A stretch of DNA of 64,000 bases. Source: an uncultured Acetatifactor sp. (GTDB taxonomy: Bacteria > Bacillota > Clostridia > Lachnospirales > Lachnospiraceae). The stretch spans positions 80,794-144,793 of the forward strand of contig CAJTPN010000006.1 of the NCBI GenBank assembly GCA_910578185.1. Direction: 5' to 3'. Numbering within the stretch: the stretch's first letter is position 1; each line of letters begins with the position of its first letter. The position numbers and the translations under genes are program-made. Below the pieces are notes generated by a model. That model ran no database searches, was not told where the DNA came from, and saw nothing but the letters and a program-made list of their open reading frames with translations. Of the stretch, positions 16,049 to 25,863 are shown one piece after another.

Positions 16049-16787
16049 AAGCAGCCCCTCCTTGTAATGTTCCTGTTCCTTTTTCCTCCGACATCATCAT
16101 CCTGTACGCATTTCCATATTTTGAAAAAGTAATTCTTCTGATTTTTTCCTGCGATAACGCCCTGACCATCCACAGCGGCATGGTTCCAGGCGTCTTTATT
16201 TCCATCAGCACTTGACCCGGTTCCAAAATACCTGTTCCATATACGCCCGTTCCAAGTGACAAATCCGTATTCCGCCACAGGATATTTTCATCAAAAGTCA
16301 CTCGAAATTCGCTGGGCTCCCTGGTAAAATACGCCTCCCTTTCATAGGAAAGAAAAACTCTTGGCCCCAAAGTCTGATAAAATTGCAAGAAATAATCAAT
16401 CTCTTCTGTAATCTGTGTTTTTATGGGAGGCCTCGCCGTCCGGGAAAGATAACCCGAGGCCAGGTTTCTGGAAATTTCCATCCGGCGCTTATACACCACA
16501 GAATCATATTTCTTTTTCAACTCCACAAACACCTCTTCCTCCGGTCCCGCCGCTTTGTAACTCCTGACACGCAGTTTCTCCTTATAAACCGGCTTCTCAA
16601 GAGATTTCCTTACCAACCGGAAGGTATCCGTATCATAATAAATATTCCTGATGGTACTTCGCCCATAGTGATCCAATTCCATAAAGGGTTCCATGATTTC
16701 TAAAAGCTTTTCCCGCTGTCTGCGGGTAATCAGATATTTAATTTCATACCTTTGAAATACCATCGGCGTATTTCCATTACTGCCCAT
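16041..16787 (-). CDS. VTC-domain (polyphosphate polymerase-like) protein
   Basis: A 248-aa CYTH-superfamily tunnel protein of the VTC type. It has FQRYEIKYLIT at the N-terminus, then YDTDTFRLVRKSLEKP, KLRVRSYK, FVELKKKYDSVVYKRR and a C-terminal VLMEIKTPG, which together supply the basic and acidic residues of the tunnel. VTC domains in yeast make polyphosphate; for bacterial members next to DUF4956 the product is unproven. The ATG has AGGAG eight bases upstream. It is the first gene of a three-gene operon divergent from a two-component system. Confidence 0.88.
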   Translation of the reverse strand: MGSNGNTPMVFQRYEIKYLITRRQREKLLEIMEPFMELDHYGRSTIRNIYYDTDTFRLVRKSLEKPVYKEKLRVRSYKAAGPEEEVFVELKKKYDSVVYKRRMEISRNLASGYLSRTARPPIKTQITEEIDYFLQFYQTLGPRVFLSYEREAYFTREPSEFRVTFDENILWRNTDLSLGTGVYGTGILEPGQVLMEIKTPGTMPLWMVRALSQEKIRRITFSKYGNAYRMMMSEEKGTGTLQGGAAYA

Positions 16788-17026
16788 TCACTGCTCTCCT
16801 TTCCCCACCGGGTATCAGGATTAACCCCCTCCCGGCCACGTCTTGTATTTTGATACCCCCATCTTACCAGCCCAACCTAAATACTGCCTAAAAGAAATGT
16901 GAAGCTTTTGTGTTTTTCTTTTGCAGGATTTATAGTATAATAATCCCAAGTGGAGCTGTTGCGCAGAATTCAGGCGGAGCAAACAAGCTCCCGCAAACGG
17001 GAACTGGAATAGGAGAAACTAACCAC

Positions 17027-17701
17027 ATGCGTCTATTGATTGCAGATGATGACAGAGATATCGCAAGGGCGTTGACCGCCCTGTTTGAACATAATCACTA
17101 TGGCGTTGATACAGTTTATAACGGCAATGACGCGTATAGCTATGCCCTGGAGGGCAATTATGATGGCATTGTACTGGATATCATGATGCCGGGTATGGAC
17201 GGCTTGGAGGTATTGCGAAATTTGCGCGGAGAGGGAATCAAGACGCCCATTCTTCTATTGACCGCAAAAGGCGATATCGACGAGAGGGTATGCGGTCTGG
17301 ACGCCGGCGCGGACGATTACCTGCCCAAGCCCTTTGCCGCCAGCGAACTGCTGGCAAGGATTCGGGCAATGCTGCGCCGAAAAGACAATTATCAAATGGA
17401 ACTGCTGGAATTTGAAGGAATGAAGCTTGATCTGTCCACCTTTGAATTAAGCTTCAGTGAGCATTCCCTGCGTCTTGCCAATCGGGAATTTCAGATGCTG
17501 CAACTCCTGATGCAATCCCCAGGAGCCGTGATTCCTACAGAACAGTTTATGGAGCGGATCTGGGGTTGGGATTCGGAAGTGGAAGTAAGCGTAGTCTGGG
17601 TATTTATCTCCAATCTAAGGAAAAAAATAGAGAAATTAAATGCTCCTGTTTCTATCAGAGCCATTCGCGGAGTTGGATACTGCATGGAAAAGAAATTTTG
17701 A
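17027..17701 (+). CDS. OmpR-family response regulator
   Basis: A 224-aa protein. Its receiver domain has the acidic pocket DDD at 7-9, phospho-acceptor Asp51 in VLDIMMP and Lys in LPKPF; a C-terminal winged helix (about 130-224) ends in RAIRGVGYCME. The start at 17027 is chosen because the receiver fold begins there and AGGAG lies 11 bases upstream; a longer reading frame is non-coding in character. The histidine kinase follows after 114 bases. Divergence from the VTC/DUF4956/beta-helix operon suggests that this is its regulator (inference). Confidence 0.93.
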   Translation: MRLLIADDDRDIARALTALFEHNHYGVDTVYNGNDAYSYALEGNYDGIVLDIMMPGMDGLEVLRNLRGEGIKTPILLLTAKGDIDERVCGLDAGADDYLPKPFAASELLARIRAMLRRKDNYQMELLEFEGMKLDLSTFELSFSEHSLRLANREFQMLQLLMQSPGAVIPTEQFMERIWGWDSEVEVSVVWVFISNLRKKIEKLNAPVSIRAIRGVGYCMEKKF

Positions 17702-17815
17702 CCCCTACCGCCCCATTGCTCCAGGTCATATGGCATACATAATATAAACGTTCCAAAGCCCCAAAATCCCCCTCCGGGAAAACCGGGAATATTTCCTCGA
17801 AAGGAGTAAAACGCC

Positions 17816-19060
17816 ATGATTCCAAAGCTCCGGAAGAAATTTATCTCCATCACTGCCGCCGCCCTGTTTGCGGTGATCCTGATTGTCATCACGATCATCA
17901 ACACCGTCTTTATCATGGACAGCAACAGAAATTTAAACGCCCGTCTGGAGCGCGTCATGGACGAACGCGAACCGGAATTTCAGCGCCCCGGCGGACCGGA
18001 GAAGCCCTTTCCCCCTTTTGATATGAAATTAAAGATCCGTTTTGACGGCTGTGTGGTTTATTTAAGCGACGACGGCGCTATCAAAGAAATACGACAAGAT
18101 ACCCCAGGACACTATTCCCGGGAAGAGCTTCAAAATATTGCGGATGATATCTCCCGTAGAGACAAAGAAACGGGCTGGTATCAATATTACAAATTCCGCC
18201 TGGAAACCAGAACATTACAGGATGGCAGTACGGAACTTGTACTGGGCCTTGTCAATGCCTCCTCGGATCTGTACTCTGTCATCACCATGCTTTTGATTTC
18301 AGGCGTCACCGGTATCTTTATCTTTCTGCTGGTACTTCTTATCATCCTATTTGCTTCCGGCCGGGCCGTAAAGCCCATCGAAGAAAGCTATGCCCGGCAA
18401 AAGCAGTTTGTCACCGACGCAGGCCATGAGCTAAAAACGCCCCTGACTGTCATCTCCGCCAACAATGCGCTATCCAGAATGATCTATGGCGACTGCGAAT
18501 GGTTTGACGGCATTGACAGCCAGGTAGCAAAGATGAACGGCCTGGTCCGAAGCCTGATTGCATTGGCAAGACTGGACGAGGAACAGACCCCCGTCTTTGC
18601 TCCCTTCGATATCAGCGACGCAGTATACGATACGGCTAAGTCCTTTGAAAATTTGATTCATACAAGCGGCAAAATCATCACTTTTGATATGACGGAAAAT
18701 CTCATCTATTCCGGCGACGAATCCAAGATCCGGCAATTGATTTCCATCCTGGTTGACAATGCCGTAAAATACTGCGATGCCAACGGTAAAATTGCCATAA
18801 GACTCACCGGTGAAAGGAAGCAGATTTGTCTCCAGGTCATAAACGATTATGCAGCGGCGGCGGAATGTGATTTCAGCCGGGTATTTGAGCGCTTTTACCG
18901 AGCGGACAGAGCAAGGACGCCGGATGGCAGTTATGGGCTTGGGCTTGCCATTGCGAAGTCCATTGTGGAACTGCACAGGGGGGAAATACGGGCAAAAGCA
19001 ATGCCCCATGGCAGAATATCCTTTGAGGTGATGCTGAGCCGCGCCGCCAGTTTTCGTTAA
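17816..19060 (+). CDS. Sensor histidine kinase
   Basis: A 414-aa membrane kinase. TM1 is about 12-33, an extracellular region of about 120 residues contains a Pro-rich patch (FQRPGGPEKPFPPFD), and TM2 is about 158-181. The H-box is DAGHELKTPL with His204. The ATPase domain has the N-box DNAVKYC and G-box YGLGLAIAKS. An intermediate HAMP is short or absent. It should phosphorylate the upstream response regulator. Its proximity to surface carbohydrate-binding genes suggests envelope sensing. Confidence 0.92.
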   Translation: MIPKLRKKFISITAAALFAVILIVITIINTVFIMDSNRNLNARLERVMDEREPEFQRPGGPEKPFPPFDMKLKIRFDGCVVYLSDDGAIKEIRQDTPGHYSREELQNIADDISRRDKETGWYQYYKFRLETRTLQDGSTELVLGLVNASSDLYSVITMLLISGVTGIFIFLLVLLIILFASGRAVKPIEESYARQKQFVTDAGHELKTPLTVISANNALSRMIYGDCEWFDGIDSQVAKMNGLVRSLIALARLDEEQTPVFAPFDISDAVYDTAKSFENLIHTSGKIITFDMTENLIYSGDESKIRQLISILVDNAVKYCDANGKIAIRLTGERKQICLQVINDYAAAAECDFSRVFERFYRADRARTPDGSYGLGLAIAKSIVELHRGEIRAKAMPHGRISFEVMLSRAASFR

Positions 19061-19151
19061 AATAGTATTATTTCAACAGATCACACTCAAGTCAAATCCC
19101 ATGGGGACATTGTACATGTTGGAAAGAATCAAAACCACATATCCAATTGTT

Positions 19152-21194
19152 TTATCTGATTTCCGTCATCAGATCCAGTACCGCTTCAAAGCCCTGTTCT
19201 GCCGCCATCTGTGCGGGCGTTACCCCCTGGTTATTAGGGTGATTATAATCAGCTCCCTTCCTGATCAGATACCGCGCATCTTCCTGACCGCCAGCTTCCA
19301 ATGCATAATGCAGCGCCGTATTCCCTTCCTTGTCGACCTTATTGATATCCGCCCCGGCCCCAAGCAGTTCCTTAGCCATCTCCTTATGCCATTGAAACAT
19401 CAATGCTGTCCTGCCCTCCTGGTCCACATGATTTACATCCACACCTCTGTCCAAAAACAGCGGAAGCAATTCCCTGGTATGATACCGAAGCAGCATAAGA
19501 GGTGTTCGCCCCTCCTCGTCAGGAATGTCCAAATGTTTCAATGTCTTCAGAATGGCCGCCATCGGCTCCGTTTTCACATCCCAGCTATATCCTTTTTCCA
19601 TTAACGCACAATGGGCAGGCGTACTCCCCTTAAGGGTCTTCATGGTATCATCCGCACCGGCGTTCACAAGCAGCTCTACCACCTCCTGACAGCCCTCCAT
19701 ACAGGCCAGATGAAGAGGCGTAACCCCTGCTTCCCCAGGCTCGTCCTGGGTAAGATTTACATCCACCCCTTTTTCCAGCATAATCTTCAACATTCCCAAA
19801 TGGCCGTTTTCCGCGGCACGATGCACTGCCGCCCTCCCATCATTATCTCTCTGCTCCATGGATTCTTTCGAAAAAAACGCTGCCGCTTTCTCCAAATAGT
19901 TCTCCTTTTCACCACCGATACAGCCCTGGCTATTGGATGCCAGAAGGTTGGCCGGGGTCCGCCCTTTTACCACCGCTTTTTCCATATCCACTCCCAATTC
20001 CACCATCTTCCTGAAGACTCCAAATCCAAAAGCAACCTCGAGACATTTGTCCCGCAGACAGAACGCTTCTGACTTATAATAAATGAGATTGGTAAAGTCC
20101 ATCCCCTCCTCCTTACAAACCTCCAGTACGCTTGCTTCCTCATCGGACATCAGCGCATTGTGCAGAATATCCATCACTTCCCCAAATTCGTCTTCGTCGT
20201 CCGGATCTATCTGACGGATCAGCATCTTTGTCAGATACAGCGCAAGCCCCAGAGCATCCCTGCTTTCTCTGCTCACTTTACAAAAAAAATTGCTGGTAAT
20301 CTGGCTCAGCGGAAACAGATCCATCTTCGGAACAGGGTCTGCACCGTGTTGTTTCAGTGCAAGATACATGGCCTCATTGTGAAATTCAATCGCATGCTCA
20401 ATGGGCGTCAAACCTCGTTTATTGGCCACATTTACCATTTCCGGACACCGCTCCATCAGCTCCAGAGCAGCCGTATTATGACCATTTCGCCTTGCCATCA
20501 TCAAAAGCGTATTGCCGTCTTCATCCACATAGTCTGTTTTAGCGCCCTTATCCAGAAATACTTTCGCCAGCGGCCAGGTATATTCGGAGCTATAGTCCGT
20601 AGACAACAGCTTTTCCAGAGGCGTAAGCCCGTCAATATTCTTTCCATTGATGTCACAGGTCAACAGACGGGCAATCTCCCCCCTCTGTTCCACGCTTCTT
20701 TCCAGACACGTGCCGTCAAATGTAAGCATCCCATCCGAAAATCTGGGATACGCCAGAAAATGATATGCATTCATATCCCTGTCGTCACATTGGGCGTCAC
20801 TGGCGCCATGCTCCAGCAAAAGCCTGACCATACCCAGATTACTCCTGGCACAGGCTAAAAGAAACGGCGTCAGTCCATGCCCCTTTTGGTCGGGCAAATT
20901 GATTTCCGCTTCCGTGATTCTTCCGTCACAGAGCATTTTCTCCACCGATGCATGGAAATTATGCCATACCAGAAGGTGAAACAGGTTAAGTCCCACTTTT
21001 CCCACCGGCGCCAGTAATTCCTCCCTGCCGCACTTTGCCAGGCATTCCTCCGCTTCCTCCACAACACTATCTTCAAACCTGTTATCCCAATAATCCGACT
21101 TTTCCTCGTCATCCTCCCACCAGGGGATAAATCTGGCCTGATTAAATTTTTCACTGGAAGATACCAGCAGCTCCGTCAATTCTTTTACATCCAT
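19152..21194 (-). CDS. Large ankyrin-repeat protein
   Basis: A 680-aa protein made mainly of ankyrin repeats, with clear units such as HGLTPFLLACARSNLGMVRL, AGVTPLHLACMEGCQEVVEL, DGRAAVHRAAENGHLGMLKI and EGNTALHYALEAGGQEDARY. There is no signal peptide, so it should be cytosolic. Residues about 300-390 are non-ankyrin helical sequence. The start at 21194 has GGAGG five bases upstream. It stands alone between the kinase gene (convergent) and the ABC operon. Ankyrin arrays bind proteins; no partner is evident. Confidence 0.88.
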   Translation of the reverse strand: MDVKELTELLVSSSEKFNQARFIPWWEDDEEKSDYWDNRFEDSVVEEAEECLAKCGREELLAPVGKVGLNLFHLLVWHNFHASVEKMLCDGRITEAEINLPDQKGHGLTPFLLACARSNLGMVRLLLEHGASDAQCDDRDMNAYHFLAYPRFSDGMLTFDGTCLERSVEQRGEIARLLTCDINGKNIDGLTPLEKLLSTDYSSEYTWPLAKVFLDKGAKTDYVDEDGNTLLMMARRNGHNTAALELMERCPEMVNVANKRGLTPIEHAIEFHNEAMYLALKQHGADPVPKMDLFPLSQITSNFFCKVSRESRDALGLALYLTKMLIRQIDPDDEDEFGEVMDILHNALMSDEEASVLEVCKEEGMDFTNLIYYKSEAFCLRDKCLEVAFGFGVFRKMVELGVDMEKAVVKGRTPANLLASNSQGCIGGEKENYLEKAAAFFSKESMEQRDNDGRAAVHRAAENGHLGMLKIMLEKGVDVNLTQDEPGEAGVTPLHLACMEGCQEVVELLVNAGADDTMKTLKGSTPAHCALMEKGYSWDVKTEPMAAILKTLKHLDIPDEEGRTPLMLLRYHTRELLPLFLDRGVDVNHVDQEGRTALMFQWHKEMAKELLGAGADINKVDKEGNTALHYALEAGGQEDARYLIRKGADYNHPNNQGVTPAQMAAEQGFEAVLDLMTEIR

Positions 21195-21398
21195 ATTTTC
21201 CTCCTCGTTCTTCCGACCCAAACAGCTGAAATAGAAATCTCTCCTCTGATAATCACTCCATAACAATCCCTGATAGAATATCTTATCAGTTGAATTCTCC
21301 TGTGGAGTGGCTAAACAAGGTCGCTTCGCTTTTTGGGAACAGTATAACACAAAAGCAGAAAGAAGAATAGGATTAATTTAAAGTAGTTTCTGCTGAAA

Positions 21399-22190
21399 TC
21401 ACATTAACTCTTTCTTTTCGTATACCACAAGTGCAGCCAGAAACGCTGCACATAGTATGGCCGCGCCGATCCCCATACCGCACAGCCATGCACTCTCATC
21501 TGCTCCTGCAAAAATATCCGCCGCATTACAATAATAAAACGGCGTCACATATTTTATCTTCTTCAGTGCGGGAACCACCCTGCACATCAATTCCATCATA
21601 TAAAACAGCACCGCCACTCCCACAGAAGCGCCCACAGGCCGCTTCCGGCACAGGGCAGAAAGCAGAAAACACAGAGTTCCGATCTCAAGACACATCAAAA
21701 ATGCCGCCCCATGATAGCGGACAAAGCTTACTCCATCCGGCATATCCCCCATCCACGCAAAACCGGCCAGAATCAGACAGATACAAATTCCATGAAACAC
21801 CGCCAACATAACCACAAGCGCACCATACTTTTCACACAAAATTTTGCTTCTGCCAAGGGAATGAACGTTTAAAAATTCGTAAGTCTTTCCCTCCTCCTCC
21901 TTTGCAATGAGCCCGGCGCCCAGCATCGCGCCATACAGAGCCCCGCCCAGGGATAACAACATGGAAATTTCAACAGCATAATATCCTTCCAGCGTTCCGA
22001 TACTCACCCTGTCCATTCCCAACGCCTCCGAAAACGCTCCCATATCAGAAAACATCTCCGACATTTCTCCCACAGAATCCCCAAGACTGTCAAATAAGAG
22101 CAGACACCCCAGGCACAGCCCTCCCACACAAAACGCCCAAACCAACATTGTCCTGAAATTCATCCTGCATTCCTGCCAAAATAACACCAT
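21399..22190 (-). CDS. ABC-2 type exporter permease
   Basis: A 263-aa integral membrane protein with six hydrophobic segments, the first at about 15-33 and the last at about 237-255. A cytosolic loop KEEEGKTYEFLNVHSLGRSK follows the second segment, as in NatB/ABC-2 permeases. It starts 14 bases after the ATPase gene stop with AAAGGAG upstream and is the last gene of the LytTR-DUF3021-ATPase-permease operon. The substrate is unknown. Confidence 0.85.
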   Translation of the reverse strand: MVLFWQECRMNFRTMLVWAFCVGGLCLGCLLLFDSLGDSVGEMSEMFSDMGAFSEALGMDRVSIGTLEGYYAVEISMLLSLGGALYGAMLGAGLIAKEEEGKTYEFLNVHSLGRSKILCEKYGALVVMLAVFHGICICLILAGFAWMGDMPDGVSFVRYHGAAFLMCLEIGTLCFLLSALCRKRPVGASVGVAVLFYMMELMCRVVPALKKIKYVTPFYYCNAADIFAGADESAWLCGMGIGAAILCAAFLAALVVYEKKELM

Positions 22191-22204
22191 AATCTCGCTC
22201 CTTT

Positions 22205-23110
22205 CTACCCTACGCTTGTCTCATTGGAGTAAAAATGCATGAAAACTTCCTCTAAAGCCGGTTCCGATATCAGCAAATCCTTCACTTCCATTCCCCTCAA
22301 CGCCTCCAGAAGCGCTGCCACCTCCCCATGCCAGGAAAAAGAAAATCCATCTCCCAACGCCGTGACTTCAGAAATCCCTTCCATTTGAGGAATAAATGCC
22401 GGACCGGAGATTCTCACCTTGCGCAGCTTTGTCCTGGTCAAATTTTCCACCGTATCCACCTTCACCAGTTCCCCGTCCCGAAGGATACCCACATGCCTGC
22501 AATACCGCTTCACCTCGGAAAGCACATGAGAGGATAAAAAACAGGTCATCCCATCCCGATTGCGCTCCATAAGCAGATCAAAAAACGCTTCCTGCATCAG
22601 TGGATCCAACCCGGAAGTGGGTTCGTCCAAAATCACCAGCTCCGGCCTGTGCTGCAGGGCACATACAATACTGACTTTTTTACGGTTTCCAAGGGATAAT
22701 TCCCGAATCCTTTTATTCCTGTCCACCTCCAGTATGGCGCACAATCTCCCGGCTTCCTTATCACAGTCCAGTCCCCGTAATCTGGCAGAATACTTTATCA
22801 CTTCTCCCACCCTCATGGCCGGATAAAAATAAGCTTCGGAGGGCATATACCCAACCCTGTTAAAAACTTTACGCAAGATCCTCTTTTCACCATTTCCACC
22901 CGCCGTTCCCATCCTCTGACCAAGCAGGCAGGCTTCGCCGGAAGATATGGAAATCATTTCCAACAGGCATCGAATAGATGTGGATTTTCCTGCGCCGTTG
23001 GGCCCCAGATACCCAAAGATATCACCCTCCTTCACCGCTAAGGTAATATTCTGAATTCCTCTGTTCTTACCGTAGCGCTTCGTCAGTTCCTTCATTTCGA
23101 TGGCATTCAT
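22205..23110 (-). CDS. ABC exporter ATP-binding protein
   Basis: A 301-aa ATPase with Walker A GPNGAGKST, signature LSLGNRKKVS, Walker B LVILDEPTSGLDP, and the His of the switch in SSHVLSEV. The signature is LSLGN rather than LSGGQ, as is common in ABC-2 exporters. The C-terminal 80 residues are the usual accessory extension. The start at 23110 has GGGAGG nine bases upstream and overlaps the DUF3021 gene by 44 bases. It pairs with the downstream permease. Confidence 0.93.
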   Translation of the reverse strand: MNAIEMKELTKRYGKNRGIQNITLAVKEGDIFGYLGPNGAGKSTSIRCLLEMISISSGEACLLGQRMGTAGGNGEKRILRKVFNRVGYMPSEAYFYPAMRVGEVIKYSARLRGLDCDKEAGRLCAILEVDRNKRIRELSLGNRKKVSIVCALQHRPELVILDEPTSGLDPLMQEAFFDLLMERNRDGMTCFLSSHVLSEVKRYCRHVGILRDGELVKVDTVENLTRTKLRKVRISGPAFIPQMEGISEVTALGDGFSFSWHGEVAALLEALRGMEVKDLLISEPALEEVFMHFYSNETSVG

Positions 23111-23570
23111 CTCTTCTTCCTCCCTTTTGATATGCCTGCAGCATCACATTCAACTGCTCTGTATCAATATCCCGTTTCGCTCTGTTGACCAAGTATGCGC
23201 AGAAATACGCCGCCACACAGAATAACGCAAAAACAGCCGTGGTCATCAGCTCCCTGTCAAACCATCCGCACAGATAACTGAGCCCGGCATACATTACGGA
23301 GCATAAAAGCATGTATAAAAACTGCCTGCCAGACAATCGCTCCGTCTCGTCAAAATTACCCAATATCAAAACCTGAAAATATCCCATTCCGTAGGTGGCA
23401 GCAATCATCTCAAACATATGGAGTAATCTGGCCTCATAGACGCCATGGAGCAAAAGATACATACAGTAAAAAAACAAAACCACAAAAAAATAAAGACATG
23501 CCTTGTATTCGATACCGATTTCCATGCTCAGATACCGCCTCAGCTTTTCGTTTTTCAACCACTTTCTCAC
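23067..23570 (-). CDS. DUF3021 four-TM protein
   Basis: A 167-aa protein with four TM helices at about 25-47, 52-70, 83-103 and 108-128 (FALFCVAAYFCAYLV) and a short cytosolic tail, the layout of DUF3021 proteins that accompany LytTR regulators. The start is GTG at 23570 with GGGAGG seven bases upstream. The last 14 codons overlap the start of the ATPase gene, which suggests coupled translation. In this family the membrane protein is thought to modulate the LytTR partner. Confidence 0.8.
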   Translation of the reverse strand: MRKWLKNEKLRRYLSMEIGIEYKACLYFFVVLFFYCMYLLLHGVYEARLLHMFEMIAATYGMGYFQVLILGNFDETERLSGRQFLYMLLCSVMYAGLSYLCGWFDRELMTTAVFALFCVAAYFCAYLVNRAKRDIDTEQLNVMLQAYQKGGRRDECHRNEGTDEALR

Positions 23571-23597
23571 ATTTTTTCCTCCCTTCTTTGAAATTTC

Positions 23598-24059
23598 TCA
23601 CCTCTCAACATCCGGACTTCCTCTCCTTAACTGCTCCCGCAGAGTTTCCGCATATTTTCTGGAAATAACCACCTTCTCGCCGTTTTTCAGCGCCGCCAAA
23701 ATCCGCCCTCCCGGCTGACTTTTCAGCCAATCCACCTTGTACAGATTGACCGCCATGGTCCTGGTACATCTTGCTATGCCAAGCTCCCCGTATCGGTATA
23801 CAATCTCTTCCAGCTTTTCCCGTAACCGGTAAACCTCCTTTTCCAGATATGCATACGCCACACCCTCCACAGTCTCAAAATAATAGACATCCTCCGGAGC
23901 AAAATAATAGACCTGACGCGCGTCATCTTTTGTTCCGGCCATCCGGCTGTCGCTATCCGAAAACAGTTTGACAACATCAGATATTTTCCGCGTCATCTCC
24001 CGATATCGAATTATTATTTCTTCCTCTCCCGAATCTGTCTTCTGAAGAATAATCTTCAT
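23598..24059 (-). CDS. LytTR DNA-binding regulator
   Basis: A 153-aa protein whose C-terminal 95 residues form a LytTR domain (DVYYFETVEGVAYAYLEKEV, RCTRTMAVNLYKVDWLKS, VISRKYAETLRE). There is no receiver domain, as usual when paired with DUF3021. The start at 24059 is chosen because AAAGG lies nearby and a longer frame is unrelated in composition. It heads the ABC exporter operon and probably controls it. Confidence 0.9.
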   Translation of the reverse strand: MKIILQKTDSGEEEIIIRYREMTRKISDVVKLFSDSDSRMAGTKDDARQVYYFAPEDVYYFETVEGVAYAYLEKEVYRLREKLEEIVYRYGELGIARCTRTMAVNLYKVDWLKSQPGGRILAALKNGEKVVISRKYAETLREQLRRGSPDVER

Positions 24060-24494
24060 GGCTGCCGCCTTTCTCCCGGTCAGATCCTTCTTAACAATCC
24101 ATCTTCCCAAGGGTTCTTATCCGAAAAAAATATCCTCCCGGTTTTCTTCATTATACCCGGCAGACTACCAAAAAAGCAATGTCTCAAACGCCGGAATGCA
24201 TATTGACACGCCCGAAATGCACAAAGACCTGTACATCCAAAAATATTATCCTTCTGTTTATCCCAATCTTTACCCAAAATTCGACGGCAGTTGCGGAATA
24301 CCTTTACACATTTCCCCAAAACTGTTATACTTTTTTTGTCCGTCTTCCATTTCCTCCGCCAAAATTCCCCTTCGCGGAAAAAGCCATGACGGTTCGGCCC
24401 GCGCCATTGATATGGATTGTATGAACCATTACTTCGACTGGAGGAAACGACACAAAAACGAAACGGATTTAACCAACAAAACAGGAGGCACACA
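24060..24494. other. Intergenic region between LytTR operon and desulfidase
   Basis: A 435-base divergent region. It must hold promoters for both flanking operons, but I see no convincing -35/-10 pair, riboswitch or long stem. Confidence 0.4.
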
Positions 24495-25769
24495 ATGATT
24501 TATGCAGACAGCGATTATCAACAATATGTCCAAGTCTTAAAAGATGAGCTGATACCCGCAATGGGATGCACGGAACCGATTTCCATAGCCCTTGCCGCAG
24601 CAAAAGCCAGAGAAACGCTGGGACACCTGCCCGACAGGCTGATTGTAGAAGTAAGCGGCAATATTATAAAGAATGTAAAAAGCGTGGTGGTTCCCCATAC
24701 GGGCGGCCTGCGCGGAATCAAAGCTGCGGCTGCGGCAGGAATTATTGTGGGAGATCCCTCACGACAGCTGGAAGTTCTCTCCCGTGTTACCCAGGAGCAG
24801 ATCGCCGAAATCGGCAAATATCTCAATTCCGTTCCCATTGAAGTGAAACACAAGGAAACTCCTTACATTTTTGATATTATGATGACGGCCTATTACGGTA
24901 AAGAAAGTGCATATGTACGGATCGTGGAGCACCATACAAATATTGTCAGCGTTCGGCATAACGACATACCGCTCCTCAGTGAGGAATTGCCTCCTGAACA
25001 TACAGCACCGCCTGATCATGCCGGGCTATCCGTTGAAAAGATCATAGAATTTGCCGACTGTGTACATATTGAAGATATACAGGATATATTAGATCGTCAG
25101 ATCAACTATAATATGGCCATCGCCCAGGAAGGCTTACTTGGCAATTACGGTGCAAATATCGGCAAGACACTTCTGGCAGGACATGAAAATGATGTGAATT
25201 ATAAAATGAGAGCCTATGCAGCTGCTGCCAGCGACGCTCGTATGAACGGTTGTGAATTACCGGTTATCATCAATTCCGGAAGCGGCAATCAGGGTATTAC
25301 CACCAGTGTGCCAGTGATCGTCTACGCACAGGAAATGCAGATGTCCCATACATTACTGCTCCGAGCCCTGTGTGTCTCCAATTTGATAACGGCTCACCTG
25401 AAGACAGGAATCGGAAGGCTTTCCGCATACTGTGGTGCAGTCAGCGCAGGATGCGGCGCTGCTGCCGGTATCGCCTATCTGCAGGGCGGAAAATATGACA
25501 CCATCGCACACACGGTGGTAAACGCCCTGGCCATGGATTCCGGCATTGTGTGCGATGGCGCCAAGGCCAGCTGTGCCGCCAAAATTGCCTCCTCCGTTGA
25601 CGCCGGTCTGCTGGGCTTAATGATGTATCAACACGGAAACCAGTTTTTTGGAGGCGATGGTCTCATCAAAAAAGGGGTTGAAAACACCATATCCAATATC
25701 GGACGTCTGGCACGGAACGGCATGCAGCAAACTGACAAGGAAATCATTCGTATCATGTTGGAAAACTGA
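24495..25769 (+). CDS. L-cysteine desulfidase / serine dehydratase alpha-like protein (UPF0597)
   Basis: A 424-aa protein of the CyuA/YhaM (UPF0597) family, Fe-S enzymes that break down L-cysteine to pyruvate, ammonia and sulfide. Diagnostic features are MGCTEPISIALAAAKARE near the N-terminus, GSGNQGITTSVPV, and Cys residues in YCGAVSAGCGAAAGI and GIVCDGAKASCAAK that fit cluster ligands. The start at 24495 has AGGAGG six bases upstream. It is followed after 94 bases by purC, without obvious functional link. Serine deamination is the alternative activity. Confidence 0.88.
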   Translation: MIYADSDYQQYVQVLKDELIPAMGCTEPISIALAAAKARETLGHLPDRLIVEVSGNIIKNVKSVVVPHTGGLRGIKAAAAAGIIVGDPSRQLEVLSRVTQEQIAEIGKYLNSVPIEVKHKETPYIFDIMMTAYYGKESAYVRIVEHHTNIVSVRHNDIPLLSEELPPEHTAPPDHAGLSVEKIIEFADCVHIEDIQDILDRQINYNMAIAQEGLLGNYGANIGKTLLAGHENDVNYKMRAYAAAASDARMNGCELPVIINSGSGNQGITTSVPVIVYAQEMQMSHTLLLRALCVSNLITAHLKTGIGRLSAYCGAVSAGCGAAAGIAYLQGGKYDTIAHTVVNALAMDSGIVCDGAKASCAAKIASSVDAGLLGLMMYQHGNQFFGGDGLIKKGVENTISNIGRLARNGMQQTDKEIIRIMLEN

Positions 25770-25863
25770 AAGGATTTTATGGCTTGATTTTTTTGTCAGA
25801 ATACCATACACTGAAAGAAAGGGATAACCCGGGCAAAAATATGAAAACAAAGGAGTCAAAAAG

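Noticed and set aside
24060..24494. Possible riboswitch upstream of the desulfidase gene.
   Set aside because: No conserved core of a known riboswitch and no terminator/antiterminator pair were recognised.
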